Source of the DNA: Tubiluchus corallicola
Taxonomy: Eukaryota > Priapulida > Priapulimorpha > Priapulimorphida > Tubiluchidae
Assembly (NCBI GenBank): GCA_030141605.1
Contig: JAQGDQ010000350.1
Coordinates: 104,098-168,097 of the forward strand
DNA: 64,000 bases
Direction of reading: 5' to 3'
The translations under genes were made by a program, and so were the position numbers. This document shows, piece after piece, positions 49,510 to 61,283 of this stretch. The notes under the pieces are model-generated. The model worked only from the letters and a program-made list of their open reading frames with translations. It was not told the origin of the DNA and ran no database searches. The first letter of the stretch is position 1, and each line of letters begins with the position of its first letter.

Positions 49510-50085
49510 TTGAAGGAAATCAGGATAGTTTTTCACATACTACCCCATTTTCAAATCCAGTAGAAAGTATATATTTTAACGCAATTAATACTATAAAAGC
49601 GTTTCTGATATCTAAATAATAGATTAAAAACTTAATTAATGGCGGGCGAGTCCAACTGTTGATGACATCACAAACCAACATATTTTTCAACCGCAAAAAT
49701 GATTCTGTCAGATATTCGGTGTGTTGCACTAAAATAGGCATGTTTTAAGATAAAATTCTAATTGAAAATTCGCCATTGTGCTCACGCGAGGGCTGTGGAA
49801 CATGTGTAGTTCAACACAAACTAACACATCTGAGAGGTAGAACACCTGTTTTTGTGTAATACATTTCGCAAATACGAGCACCATTATCTAACTAGCACTT
49901 AACTAGCGAATGGCGAAATGCATTGGACAGTGAAGAACTAGTGGCGCGAATGTGAAATTGTGTTTGTGTGGTAATAATTCTTTCACGTAAGTCATTTAAA
50001 AAAAGGGATGTTTCCTTTCAACATTTTAAAGAGTAGATTGTTTTGACCTACAGTTTAAGATTGGGTCCGGTTTTGCTTTAATGAA
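49510..50085 (-). repeat. Interspersed repeat R1, copy d
   Basis: Reverse-oriented near full-length copy, with 'tttttcacatactacccc' at one end and 'gggtccggttttgcttta' at the other. It directly abuts a copy of repeat R2. Confidence 0.7.
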
Positions 50086-50124
50086 TAAACTTGTGGCTGC
50101 TCAGATATTAACCAATAAGCTAAC

Positions 50125-50490
50125 CAGGCTGTAGCCTAGTGCGACAAAGTTTGAGGGGCGTCACATTTTAAAAAAGTTCTTATTCTCCTCATGTATATTC
50201 ATGTAAAGCGCGTATTTTATAACACACCACAGGCAGTTTATAAGTGCCACATAACGAACAAGTGCAAGTTATTGCGCAATAAACAGTTGTGCAGTCTACG
50301 TTTAGTATAAGCGCTTTGAAATTGCATGTGATTAATAATAACTACATAAAAAATAGCTTAATAGTATTTCTAATACGCCACAAGTAATTGTTTAACCTGC
50401 TCATTACATAAACAATCATAAATTCTCAATAGAGATGGACTGGACACAACTATCAGCCTAGGGTGTCGTAAAGACTCAATATGCCCCTGA
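50125..50490 (+). repeat. Interspersed repeat R2, copy 1
   Basis: Matches 60730-61080: 'gcgacaaagtttgaggggc', 'caccacaggcagtt', 'cacataacgaaca' and 'agcctaggg' occur in order. A shorter relative of its head occurs near 34740 ('gttttagagggggtgcc'). No coding frame. Confidence 0.65.
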
Positions 50491-50939
50491 TCTGAATGCG
50501 TACCCATGACCCGCAATACGCCCACATTTACTGGTTAACTCCAGTAAGACAGACGAATGTGTGTCGCCTATTCATTAACTAAGCGATATTTATGTTGGTT
50601 AACTTCGTTTGCGGAGATTATTCATCATGGAGGCACATTTTTTTGGGAAACATGTCGCTGATGACACAAGAAACACACCCAGGGCTACTTATATCCTCAC
50701 AAAAATCTGCATTTATCGTAAACAGAAATTTCAGAATTTCAAACATAATTGAAATTTGAGCAGCAACATTTTTAATAACTGTACTGTTTTTTCTACAGCG
50801 TGAAAATTGGCTTCTTTGTGACACTCAAAATTCATTTGCCAGGCTCAGTCTGAAGCCGGCAGACCAAGTCATTTTTGCTTCATAAGGTGAAGGAAAAATC
50901 TTAAAAAACAATAGTCAATTCGTAGATTTATAACTAGTT

Positions 50940-50985
50940 TTTTTATTTTTTAATACAGTGCTTCTTTTGGGACACCCTATACAAA
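50940..50985 (-). mobile_element. Possible mariner element end
   Basis: 'cttcttttgggacaccctat' resembles the common mariner terminal repeat (complement ATAGGGTGTCCCAAAAG). I see no partner end or transposase nearby, so it is a relic at most. Confidence 0.35.
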
Positions 50986-51764
50986 CAATCCAAGCGGCTG
51001 GCTGTGCTAAATGACATGTTTTTCACGTAAGGAAGCTAAACTGAGGTAATATACAAAGAAGCTAAACTGAGGTAATATACTTAATATACGTCAAAGCAAA
51101 CAAAGTCAAATATACAGAAATACAGAATTAATTATAAAACGTTCATAAAGGGCAAAAACAGACCGCAGCAGCAGCAGTAAAGAATTTGCGATTCAGATGC
51201 GCCAAGCAAAATCATTAGCTCAACAATAAACCGCTTTTATAAATTCTTGAACGCTAAACGTCTACTGCTCATGCGCAGAAAAAATGGTTGTTTACATTCG
51301 AACATTTTCGAAGAGATAATTAATTTGATTTTCCCAAAACGCGAAGTTTTGGATGAGTAACATGCGGCTAACGTAAGAACAGGACTGAATTTTAGAAGTG
51401 GCCAAAACAGCAGAAAGGACTAACTTTAGATGCAGCTTTAATGACAAACTGACTAATTGTTAGACGTGCTTTGTAAATGAGGAAAATGACCTTTAAATGT
51501 GGCTAGGTGTAAAACACAAAAACGATTGGTGTCCCAGCATTTATTATTTTGCTGTCTAACTGACAAAACTCGTTACCTAAGGCCAAGGCCTAGTACATGC
51601 AACTATACTTATGACTGTTACCTAAGGCCTAGTACATGCACCTGGACTTATGACTTGCAAACTATTTATTAAAACAATTAGATTGACATTAAGCAAATTT
51701 GCTATGAAATGAGGAAATAAATTAATGCCTGTCTTAACAATGCATTCCTATTGTAAACTGAATG

Positions 51765-52060
51765 AGAGTAAGACAGGGTGATTTTTCACATACTACCCGT
51801 TTTTCAAGTTCAATAAAAAGTATACATTTTAAAACAATTATTAGTGCAAAAGTGATGACGTCACGAACTAATAATTTTCAACAGCAAAAACATTCCACGA
51901 GCGTATTTGGAAAGCGAAAATTGAAGTACAGTGCTACTGTAAGATATTCAGTGTGTTGTACTAAAACTAGACAAGTTTAAACATAAAAATTCAATTTTGA
52001 AACGTCCCGCTGTGTTCATGCATGAACTGTCGAACGTGTGTTGTTGTCAGAAACCAACAC
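51765..52060 (-). repeat. Interspersed repeat R1, copy e (truncated)
   Basis: 'cacatactacccgtttttca', 'gatgacgtcacgaac' and 'cagtgctactgtaagatatt' place it with the other R1 copies. Its distal half is missing. Confidence 0.6.
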
Positions 52061-52999
52061 ATTCCATAAAAAACAAACTAATTTTTACTACTCAGTAAAC
52101 ACAATTTTGTTCAGCATAACAGAAACAAGACGCGAAGAAAGAAATTATAAAAAGTGCGAAATAAAAAATGCAACAATTTGCATTCGAATCAGTCATAAGT
52201 TTTACATGCATATTTATTATATAAGCCGTTTAAAAAATATATAGGTATGAATTTGTAAAATTGCAATATTTGAAATCCATTTAAAATTGAAACTATAGCT
52301 AATAGTAACGACTAGGGTAGATTATGAAGAGTTGTGAAAGATACTTAGATTATATATAGACATTGACACTTGCACATGTTGTAATAGTAACTGCAAGAGT
52401 GAACTGGTAATGGGATGGTTTATCCGTTAACCGTACGTTAATTATTAGCAAACTTATTTTTTAACTTAATTAATTTTAAATTTAAATCCGAGAATTAACA
52501 AAAAACCTGCATAGTCAAATAGCCCCATACGTACATACTCACATAGCCGCATGTGTCCGCCATGTTGAAAATTTAAAAAAATGCTTTCTTACCTTAGACA
52601 TTTGCACAAATAAACTACATTATAGTAACCATTAATAATTATAGATATCACTTAAGATAAACAATACACAATAACCAACACAAAGAGAAAAATAAATGGT
52701 ATTCATTAAAGATATTAAATAATAAATTCGCACTATATCTAATAACGTTAAATTCGCACTTACGTCGCTCAAACTAAGGAGACTGTACAATACTTGTCCT
52801 GTTCTTTTATACCCGATGAGGCTTCGGACGGGTCCATTTTAACAAGATAACGTGGGGTTTTTGTAGAACATGATTCCGATTATAAGAACACTGAACAGCC
52901 AAATACTCCACGTTTTCGAAAGAGTGGGACAGTAACACAGTAGTAGGTCAAGTTAATATGGGTATTTTAGTACTAAAAATCAACGACAGTTACTGTATG

Positions 53000-53004
<5 letters not shown>

Positions 53005-53036
<32 letters not shown>
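53005..53036. repeat. CT microsatellite
   Basis: Pure (CT)n tract of about 32 bases. Confidence 0.9.
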
Positions 53037-53040
<4 letters not shown>

Positions 53041-53159
53041 TCCCTCTCGCTTTTATGCAACAATTTTACAACTGATAATATAATAAATTCATGATTGTTA
53101 TAAATGATAAAATAAACTTATTTTTGAATTTTGACGGCAAACTCGTCCAAAAGAAAGGC

Positions 53160-53232
53160 GTGGGGGATCAGCCTGCATTTGAACCAGAAGCTATTTGCTT
53201 ACAAGTCGAACGCTGTGACCACTAGATTGCTG
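53160..53232 (-). ncRNA. tRNA-Thr-like relic (pseudo-tRNA or SINE head)
   Basis: On the minus strand 'tagtggtcacagcgttcgac', 'cttgtaagc' and 'ctggttcaaatgc' correspond to A box, anticodon loop (TGT) and B box of tRNA-Thr. Stems pair poorly, so I call it a tRNA-derived relic. Confidence 0.45.
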
Positions 53233-53649
53233 ATATGGTGAGCGATCATGACAGATTTACATTTAATCTGTGTAATTCAATAACCAATCCAGCATTTCCG
53301 GGAGTAGAGACATGTCACTATGTTCATCTTGTAAGCGAAAGGTGCCGAGTTCAAATACATGATCTATTTGGACTTTTTTCTTTCGAACAAGACAATGATG
53401 ATGAAGGTTTCACAGAAGACAAGCGATCTAAAAACCGTAGCAAGATTTGCAGCTCATAGTACAAAGCACTTTATTACAGGTACTGGAACGGCATCAAGTG
53501 TTAAATCCTGCAAACCACTGAGACGTTTGGATCCCGATACAGAGACAAACGACATAAAGTATCTTATAGGAAGGCAGTGCGATGTCACAGTTACAGCAGA
53601 GAGACTGCAAACGAAATACAACACGTTCTCTTCTTTTGTAATTATCTCT

Positions 53650-54340
53650 TAAAGGAATGGAGAAAAAGAACTTATAATGAACGCCTCGATTTGGCCGACA
53701 GGAGTGTTAGTGAAGCCATATTACCCTCCTGAAGCTGCTTCCAACTAGGATGAGAAATCAACGACGAAGAATTCACGAAAGAAAACTGATTGAACAGGCC
53801 TGCCTTGAAAACTGATAACGTTTTCAGGACAAGATCGTCTGCTTGTGCTAGAGCCAGCAAAACTGCAACACACCTCCAATTTCAGTGCCATCATACGGGC
53901 ATGAGAATAGGATTTTCTCAGCTAAACTGTGAACTTTTCTCTAAGGCTGTAAAGATAATAAAGGTCATCCAATATTGCCGAATTGTAACTGTGGATTGCG
54001 ATTTAAGTCTGTTGAACACTTTTTGTTGCACTGCCCATTGTATCAACAAACTAGGGTTGTTATGTTTGATAAATTAAGTACAATACTTCTGCCTAAAAAC
54101 CTTAATATAGCTGTCATAGGAAATAATGATCTGTTGAAGTTGTTATTATTCGGAAAAGATAAATTTAGCTATGTTGCTAACTGTAAAACATTCCATTGGT
54201 GGAACTTACTATTAACTGTGTAATTGTTGTATACATCTCCGTGTATTAATTTAACGTGTTAATGTGTTTTTGTTTCTTGTTGTAAATATGTAAATGTCTT
54301 ATGCTGTAAACCGTTGGTTTGAAATAAAAAACTAAATCAA
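53650..54340 (+). pseudogene. LINE 3' end with C-terminal zinc-knuckle motif
   Basis: Across frameshifts the text reads EWRKRTYNERLDLADRS, then HTGMRIGFSQLN, then NCNCGLRFKSVEHFLLHCPL and YQQTR. The CxCGxxxxxEHFLLHCPxY pattern after a RIGxSxLN motif is characteristic of the C-terminus of non-LTR retrotransposon polyproteins. The last open frame ends at 54223, and AATAAA at 54323-54328 fits the element's 3' end. It is a 5'-truncated dead insertion, just 3' of the minus-strand defensin-like gene. Confidence 0.7.
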
Positions 54341-54356
54341 GAAAAATATATAGGGG

Positions 54357-54624
54357 AAAACACCATTAATTGACATTGATTTGACCTTGGAATTTAGCAG
54401 ATTTTATCGCAGTATTTAAATTCATTCAATGCCAAGTAAAGAATTTGCCAAGAGACTTTGTTTGTTCTGACAGCGTTTATTAGTGTTTAGAGACAACAAA
54501 ACACTACAGTAATAACCGAAGTTTCTTGGCAAATTTTTGGCTCAATTTGGAATAGATTTACAAAAGATCGGCGATAAGATCTGCTAAATTCCAAGGTCAA
54601 ATCAAGTTCAATTAACGGTGTTTT
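54357..54624. mobile_element. Foldback MITE, about 268 bp
   Basis: The left half beginning AAAACACCATTAATTGACAT is the near reverse complement of the right half ending AATTAACGGTGTTTT. The symmetry continues inward ('gaatttgccaagagactt' against 'agtttcttggcaaattt'). Almost the whole element would fold into one hairpin. Target duplication is unclear. Confidence 0.75.
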
Positions 54625-54970
54625 ATGTGATGTATGTAATATGTGAGAAGCTTAAGCCATAGCGATATCATATGAAACAAAACACATTATTGTAAAATTG
54701 AAAATTTATTTTATTGTTTTCTATTGACAATCAATATTTTAAGTCAATCTTTAAACAACTGCGTTGGGATAGACAGCTTTAAAAATTTTGGGAATAAATT
54801 TAATTGGGAATACAAGATGATCATTAATCAGTATCATATTCTAAGAAAACATTAGTAACAATGATTCATCTGCTCTTGCAAAAATTAAATCACAGAAGAT
54901 TATATTTTATCTACTTTCATTATTTCACCACTGTTGACAATGATTTACAAGATGATCATTAAGTAATCTT

Positions 54971-55996
54971 CTAGCATTGTGCACAATAGCAATTGAATCT
55001 GCAGTCACAGAATCCAGTGAAGTAACCCAGGCGTGTACATTCATTGTGACATCGAGGGGTGTGTCCACCTAAACAAATCAATGAATTGAGTTTTCATCAA
55101 ACCAATGATGTTGTTTTTGTACTGACAAAGTTACAAAACTGCGATTTCTCGCATCACCCTGTATCGACCACCCTATAGGTTATGTTAACCATGTAAAGTC
55201 AAAGCATTTTTATATCATTTATACTCATAAGTACGTTACCGTTAAAATTTTAAACGGTTTTATACCGAAAGTAATCCAATTTAATAGCATTTTGTGAACA
55301 TACAATTAAGTTAGATCTTCTATACAAGCTGGCATTACTGACAAAATTTTATACTTTTATTAAACTCCCGTTTGTTTGCTTGTTTGTTTGTTTGTTTGTT
55401 GGTTTGTTTGTTTAACCAACATGTTGATTAACTTACTTGTACAGTAATAACTGCTCCGTTCCAAGGAAGGGTCGACCTTCTTGAACGAGAATTGTTTCTC
55501 GAAACCACCTAAACACAGAAACATAGCAATCAGAAATTGTACAGCAGATTTAAACGAACAGCTGTTCTGTCACAGAATTTTTGCCTAACGGTCACTAATA
55601 TAACGTTATGAAATTACTTATGTGAGTTCCATTTCTCTTGACATGTTGCTCTATGCATTCATATCTTGGCCTTTTCATTATGAGCCCGTAGGTCTTCTTA
55701 TCATGAGTGGCTACTGGCCTTTAATTGTGTATATAGAGTAAGAATGCACGTGTTACAGTTAAGTGTCGACTACAAAAAGCAGAAATGATATTTTAATGAG
55801 TTGAACTTATTAAACATTGAGGACTATTTTAAAGCAACTTTTGCTGACAAGCCAAGGCTTTTATATGCACCGTTTAAGTTCGTAGCGTTTTATTAAAATA
55901 TAAATTCAACTAACCACTACCTTCTACATCTTCAGCGTGGATAACTGCCACTACAGCAACCATCATAACAATCATTGAAATGATTATTCTCTTCAT
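54971..55996 (-). CDS. Secreted 8-cysteine defensin-like peptide, minus-strand paralog
   Basis: Coding exons are 55996-55915, 55508-55437 and 55068-54971; a non-coding first exon ends at 56237 (AAG|GTAAAA). Exons of 82, 72 and 98 nt join in phase 1 to give 83 residues. Residues 1-21 form a signal peptide (MKRIIISMIVMMVAVVAVIH), followed by a short acidic pro-region (AEDVEGS...). The C-terminal part has eight cysteines spaced C-x7-C-x3-C-x9-C-x-C-x3-C-x-C-x2-C. The C-x3-C, G-x-C and C-x-C elements suggest a cystine-stabilised alpha-beta fold with a gamma-core, as in mollusc and arthropod defensins, but the cysteine register differs from those I know. The mature part is only weakly cationic. 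An antimicrobial role is inferred, not shown. It is about 82% identical to the plus-strand gene at 62915, with all cysteines kept. Confidence 0.8.
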
Positions 55997-56236
55997 TGTG
56001 AATCCAAATGTTACAATTCCTCTGAAAAAAATGAAAAAAACTTTCATTCATTGTAAACAAAAGCCTGTTGCAAACACACGCAACTTACTATATTCGGTAA
56101 ATTACAGAACACAAGAAGAAAGTTTTGCTTTGTAATAATACCAAAAACGACGACGACTGTGAAAATCACCACAAGTATATCAACATTTAAAATAATTATA
56201 ACAATCTTGTGTACCGAAAAAAGCAACTTGTTTTAC

Positions 56237-56292
56237 CTTATGTTTCCAAGCGATCTTTGTAAGCTCGTCTCTTGTCTTCAGAAAACTTCTTG
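56237..56292 (-). other. Non-coding first exon of the minus-strand defensin-like gene
   Basis: It is bounded by a donor (ACATAAG|GTAAAAC) at 56237; the start is placed about 25-30 bases after the TATA box. It matches the plus-strand counterpart ending at 62624 almost base for base ('caagaagttttctgaagaca'). The 5' UTR continues in exon 2 from 56021 to 55997. Confidence 0.6.
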
Positions 56293-56313
56293 CAATTCTG
56301 AGTTTAAAAGGCC

Positions 56314-56385
56314 TTTTATACGTGTAAATGACATCTTTCTGGAGGCAAATGACGTCAAAAATTTTTATGATTTATTTAAAAGTGT
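56314..56385 (-). promoter_or_regulatory. TATA box with upstream CRE-like block (minus-strand gene)
   Basis: TATAAAA occupies 56320-56314 on the minus strand. Exactly 37 bases upstream is the palindrome TGACGTCA (56350-56357), followed by TTTGCCTCCAGAAAGA. The same arrangement and spacing occur before the plus-strand paralog, where the site reads TGATGTCA. Conservation in otherwise divergent flanks argues for function; TGACGTCA is the classic CREB/ATF site. Confidence 0.65.
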
Positions 56386-56404
56386 CGGGTGTGTGGGTTG
56401 AGAA

Positions 56405-57150
56405 CCTTGATAAACGCAAATACGTTTAATGTGTGCCTAAACATTTGATAAACGCAAGTACGTTTAAACCTTTCATGCCCGTTGTATCCCGTGGGATATG
56501 AGAATATTTTCTGCCTTTAAAATTATTAAACTTTTAAAACTGACAGTTATTTGATCTGTTAATAGTTATTTTGATTTAAGCCAATAACAATAGACTAAAA
56601 TGGTGATAAAATGGCAAACTGGAAAATCTGTATAGCATAAAAACTGCGCAAGGTACAGTACTTTAGAGACGACTTTGTACAGATCAGCATAGCATGCATA
56701 CTAAATGTCTTAAATGCTTTAAAAAATTATCAGCAGCTGCAAAATGAAGCACATTTTATGCTTTCATTGAATTCCAATGTATCCCGTGGGATACAAGGCT
56801 ATATTTAGCACACGGGCACAGGTAGACAAAAATAATTATTATGTGTAAACAAGATGGAGTGAACAAAAGTACCAAATCAAAAAAAATTCTTATTTAAAAA
56901 ACAATTTGGGACTGAAAGGGTTAAGGTGTGCCTAAACATTTGATAAAAGCAAGTACGTTTAATGTGTGCCTAAACATTTGATAAACGCAAATACGTTTAA
57001 TGTCTGCCTAAACATTTGATAAACGCAAATACGTTTAATGTCTGCCTAAACATTTGATAAACGCAAATACGTTTAATGTCTGCCTAAACATTTGATAAAC
57101 GCAAATACGTTTAAGGTGTGCTTAAACATTTGGTAAACGCAAATACGTTT
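56405..57150. repeat. 38-bp minisatellite split by a transposon
   Basis: Units with 'tgataaacgcaaatacgttt' occur at 56409 and 56447, then at 56941, 56979, 57017, 57055, 57093 and 57131. The gap between the two blocks is exactly the piggyBac-like element at 56468-56920. Confidence 0.9.
56468..56920. mobile_element. piggyBac-like MITE, 453 bp, TTAA target duplication
   Basis: It is flanked by TTAA at 56464-56467 and 56921-56924. The ends are ACCTTTCATGCCC and, complemented from the right, CCCTTTCAGTCCC. The CCCTTT start and TTAA duplication are diagnostic of piggyBac. The palindrome gtatcccgtgggata occurs near the left end (56484-56500) and again near 56768, a candidate transposase-binding repeat. 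No transposase is encoded. Confidence 0.85.
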
Positions 57151-57159
57151 AATGACCAT

Positions 57160-58455
57160 AAACAAGTGTAAATATAATGACGAGCCACAAACAAGCTATA
57201 TGAACTTTTTTTAGGACACTTGTGAATTTTGTCTTATAAGTTTATGTAAATGTTATTGTCAGTATTTTCATATGTTAAAACGACCACGTTCCATTGAGTT
57301 TGTATTTCAGTTTAGTTTATGCAGTTTGACACCCTGAAATCGAATCCGGCATTCAGTGCCAGGATTGAGTACAATTGAGAACTGTGGTAGAACTGGAACT
57401 ACGGTTATTGACACAACGACCTGTATCACGACGAGAACTAATAGAGGTGTTTTAGCCATACTTGGGGAGCATGTGAATGATTACTTATACTTGGAGGCAT
57501 GTGAACGGTTACTCATATTTGGAGGCATGTGAACCTTCCTATAGAAGGTCCAAAAACGAGCAGCTGTATAATAAAGCCAGAAACAATTTTTAGCAGCTAT
57601 CCAATAAGTTAGCCAGCTCATTGTTGCTTAACTTTGGTTGCCAATTGCACTCAGTGTGACCTCTCAGCTGATATCTCGTCGTACCTTAATTGTGTTCAGT
57701 AAACGAACTTTTTGAATTTAGTTTTGATATGTCTGATTGATCATCTTTAATCAGTTCTTGTTTCATGATGAAACTAATTAAACGCAGTTTATTAAAATAT
57801 TTAATTATTTATGAAATCTTTGTCTCTGCTTCATTAAGCCACTCATATTTCATATATCGATGTTATCTTGGGTAACCTACATAATGGAGCGGGACTCTGA
57901 ATGATGCACAAGAGCAAAAGTGCCATTTCTAATGTGCCATTCATCTACTTAATTACAGTGCGAGTCCTTAATGTCATCCCCTGGAATCGAATAGCGAGTG
58001 GTGTTTGATTTCATTAAATTATTCAGTGTTTTTTAATTTTACGTTTGTGAAATTAAAGCGCTTACATAACAGCTACAAGTTTGTTTCTGTAAACTACATC
58101 CTACCCAAATCAAATAAGTGATCGAAAGCTGCTGACTAAATTAGGAAATCTGAGAATAAATGCTTCACTGAGGCTCGAATCGACAGCCTCCTGTTTTCAG
58201 GGAAGCTATGCTAAGTATGTTTAAAATGATTTTAGACAACTTAGTCGTGTGTTAAATATGATTTTAAAGATTTACGTTTACAAGAATAAAACAGACATTA
58301 ACTGCTTGTTCTTAAAAATTGTTTGTAATCAAGTTAAACTAACCGGGAAGCCATTTACGTCTGTATTTTTAAACTTATAAAATGAAAAAAGTGGCTGTTA
58401 GCTTTTTTGCTAGTTAATTTATTCACACTTTGAAAATACAGTCGCAATGAAAATA
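57160..58455. other. Intergenic, no gene seen
   Basis: Spacer between the two defensin-like genes. A short 'acttggaggcatgtgaa' phrase repeats near 57460-57530. A weak tRNA-like B box occurs on the minus strand near 58180. Otherwise nothing recognisable. Confidence 0.4.
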
Positions 58456-58459
58456 CTTA

Positions 58460-59395
58460 CCGTAAAACGGGGTGAGTTCGCCACCCGAGGGTGAGTTCGC
58501 CACCCCTTACGTAATGGCCATTGTAGGTTCGCTGTAACTATTGTTCAGTGTTTAATGAACAGATATCATAATCACCGTCATTATAAACAGCTTGCGACAG
58601 TCATCTTCTTTCAATTCGCACTAGAAGTATTCCATTCTGCGCTACATATTATTTGTCTACTATTTCTTGCTACTTAACATGCCACGCACCTGCACCCCTG
58701 TATCGGGTCATAGATACCAAAATTACACCCCAGAAGCTCTGGAAGCTGCCCTACATGCCGTCAAGAATAACAACAGGACAATCAGCGCAGCGGCGAGGCA
58801 ATTCGGAGTTCCAAGAAAGACCCTTTCTGACAAACTCTCAGGAAGTCATCCGCGGAAGACCGGAGGTCAGCCAGTGTTCTCCGCCGCCGCTGAGTGGGGG
58901 TTCCCAATGACTGCCATCGATCTCCGACTACTGATTAAGAGTGTTATTGACGCGAAGGGAGTTCAGGAACGACGATTCAAGCCAAACACCCCTGGAATAG
59001 ACTTTGTCAAATCATTCGCCCGAAGGAACAATCTGGTTTTCAGAGTGGCTGGCAACATCAAGGGCGCCCGCGCGAAGATCAGTGCACAAGACGTTCAAGC
59101 CTTCCTTGCCAACGTAGAAGTTTCTATTTGAAAACTAAAACTAGACATTTTTCATAATTTTTTCATAGGGTGGCGAACTCACCCCCAACCAGCCAATCAC
59201 AACCAGTTAACTTCAGCTGCCTAGAATGGCATTAAACAGTGTTAAATTGTTGGTGGCGAATTCACCCCACGATAGTCTTTCATTCGAAAGGCAATATAAA
59301 GCTTGAACTAAGAAAATCGGTTGGGTAATTCTCTTGCTATGGCAGGAAACGTAAAAAATACCCCTAAAAAGTGGCGAACTCACCCCGTTTTACGG
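58460..59395 (+). mobile_element. Pogo-like DNA transposon, 936 bp, deleted copy
   Basis: Perfect 25-bp terminal inverted repeats begin CCGTAAAACGGGGTGAGTTC, flanked by the TA target duplication at 58458-58459 and 59396-59397. The phrase ggtgagttcgccacc or its complement recurs inside both ends (58487-58506, near 59168 and 59250), as expected of transposase binding sites. It encodes only the N-terminal DNA-binding half of a pogo transposase. Confidence 0.9.
58679..59131 (+). CDS. Truncated pogo-type transposase, DNA-binding half
   Basis: From the ATG at 58679 there are 150 residues. Residues about 17-55 form an HTH_psq/pipsqueak-type domain (YTPEALEAALHAVKNN ... AARQFGVPRKTLSDKL). A second CENP-B/Tc5-like helical region follows, with GFPMT, FVKSFARRNN and NIKGARAKIS. 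In full-length relatives a DDE catalytic domain follows; here the frame stops after VEVSI, so there is no catalytic core. The product could bind the element's ends but not cut them. An ORF this intact in a deletion copy is either recent or selected. Confidence 0.8.
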   Translation: MPRTCTPVSGHRYQNYTPEALEAALHAVKNNNRTISAAARQFGVPRKTLSDKLSGSHPRKTGGQPVFSAAAEWGFPMTAIDLRLLIKSVIDAKGVQERRFKPNTPGIDFVKSFARRNNLVFRVAGNIKGARAKISAQDVQAFLANVEVSI

Positions 59396-59399
59396 TATA

Positions 59400-60720
59400 T
59401 GTATAACAATAATGCAGGTAACACGTAGGTACGTGATATAAAGACTCGTGATTATGCAAATGAGATTCACACTGTAACGGTTGATTATATATTTGAGTTG
59501 ACAATTTTTTCTTTCCTACCCAACATTATGTATTCTACCCGCATCACGTAGACTATCGTGACCCTGACTGATATTTTTGTTTCACGCTGTTTCAGTCGTT
59601 TTATCTACGTCCACGAAAAGTCAGAATATCCATCTGGAAATACGTCAAACACCCAAAGCAACAAACAGTGTGAATAACTCTGTTCAAAAGGGAATGGTGC
59701 CAATCAGACCTATAGGATTTCCAATTCTATTTTCAAATTACTAATCAAATATCATACAATATTTCTGCAACTTCACATCTAGAGCAAATTTTACGTTTAT
59801 AAGAATGGTCTTGAACTTTATAATTACTATTCCAGTTACTCGGTCTATAACAACTAAGTAACGTGTTCATTCCAAACTTAAACGTGTTTCTCTTCTGATT
59901 CTGTTCTTTCAAACATTCGGAATATTCGATAAAAAATTTTGGAATAAATCCATCGACAAATTATAATTTTGAAACATATTCCCTCGAAAATAAGGAAGTG
60001 TGAAAATGACCCTATTTCGCGTGTAAACGAAAGACGCTTGGTTCAAAACCAGGCTGTGTGAAGTCTTTTTCAAATTTCCTTTCTTTTGAGTAATTTTGGT
60101 TTCAACACTCAGTTGTAATAACATCTAAATATTAGAAAAGATTTAACCTACGACATAATTATAATTATGCCTTTTGCAATTTACATTTGGTTTTTGCAAG
60201 TTCAATGACCTTCAGGCAAAACGTTTTTGGGCATTTTCATACGCCATGCTGTTTGTACATGTCAACCTCGTTCAGGGACTACATGTACCAGGAGGGCAAT
60301 GCCCTAGCAGTTATCTGTTTGCATATTGAAATAAAATATAACTAGAAAATTTATAACCATGTGAACTAATAAAGAAATACTATCTGGGAGCTTGTTTGCT
60401 ATGATGATACGACTGGTGCGTCATAACATTTGCTGATTGTACTTGACAAAGTAGGCCTATGTATCTAATACAAATATATTCTCAAGAAAGCTGGCCTATA
60501 AATTTATTCCATTTTAACTCTTTGTCTTTACCGCAAAAACGAGCGAGATTATTTATTATAGTAATTTCAGGCAATATTTTCATGCCTACCGCATGAAGCT
60601 GTATTTGTAGTCACTAGCAATTTAATGCACTTGTTTCAAAGTTTAGAGAACGACACAGATTATGATAACATCTGATAACGTATTGTGCCATTAAATGGCA
60701 GGCAATATTACAATTTCAAT
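59400..60720. other. Intergenic, no gene seen
   Basis: AT-rich spacer without recognisable coding, RNA or repeat content beyond isolated short matches. Confidence 0.45.
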
Positions 60721-60729
60721 ACGTTTTGA

Positions 60730-61100
60730 TGGCAGAGGTAGCTTATGGCGACAAAGTTTGAGGGGCATCACATTTTAGAAAAAAATTTATTCTCCTCTGG
60801 AAAATTGTGTCTAGCTTCATATTTATGTAAAAGGCACATTTTTACAATACACCACAGGCAGTTATAAAGCAGGTTTCTATATAAACAGCACATAACGAAC
60901 AGGCACAAGTTATTACACACAACAAGCTGTTATGCAAATACATGTAATTAATAATGAACAGATGGAAACTAGATCAACGGTGTTCCTGATACACTACAGG
61001 CAATTGTTGAACCTGCTAATTACATTAACAATAGAGATGGGCGGGACAACTAGCAGCCTAGGGCTTAAAGTATTCATATTCCCCTGTGTCAAAAGAGACA
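60730..61100 (+). repeat. Interspersed repeat R2, copy 2
   Basis: Counterpart of 50125-50490 in the same orientation, with one short insertion near 60870. Confidence 0.65.
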
Positions 61101-61283
61101 AAAATGTCATAAGTAATAAAATAAAGCATATTGTGCGTAGTTTAGGTTAGTAACGTAGAATGTGAAAGTTTATTATGAAACAGTAATTGGATATATGAGA
61201 TTCAATGAGGTAGCTGGAGCCAACATTTTTCACGAATGGTTCGTTTATTCAAACTATTCAGGTGCAAAAGACTTAAAGCTGAA

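Noticed and set aside
58170-58215. tRNA-like B box on the minus strand
   Set aside because: 'tcgattcgagcc' is only a partial match and no cloverleaf can be drawn.
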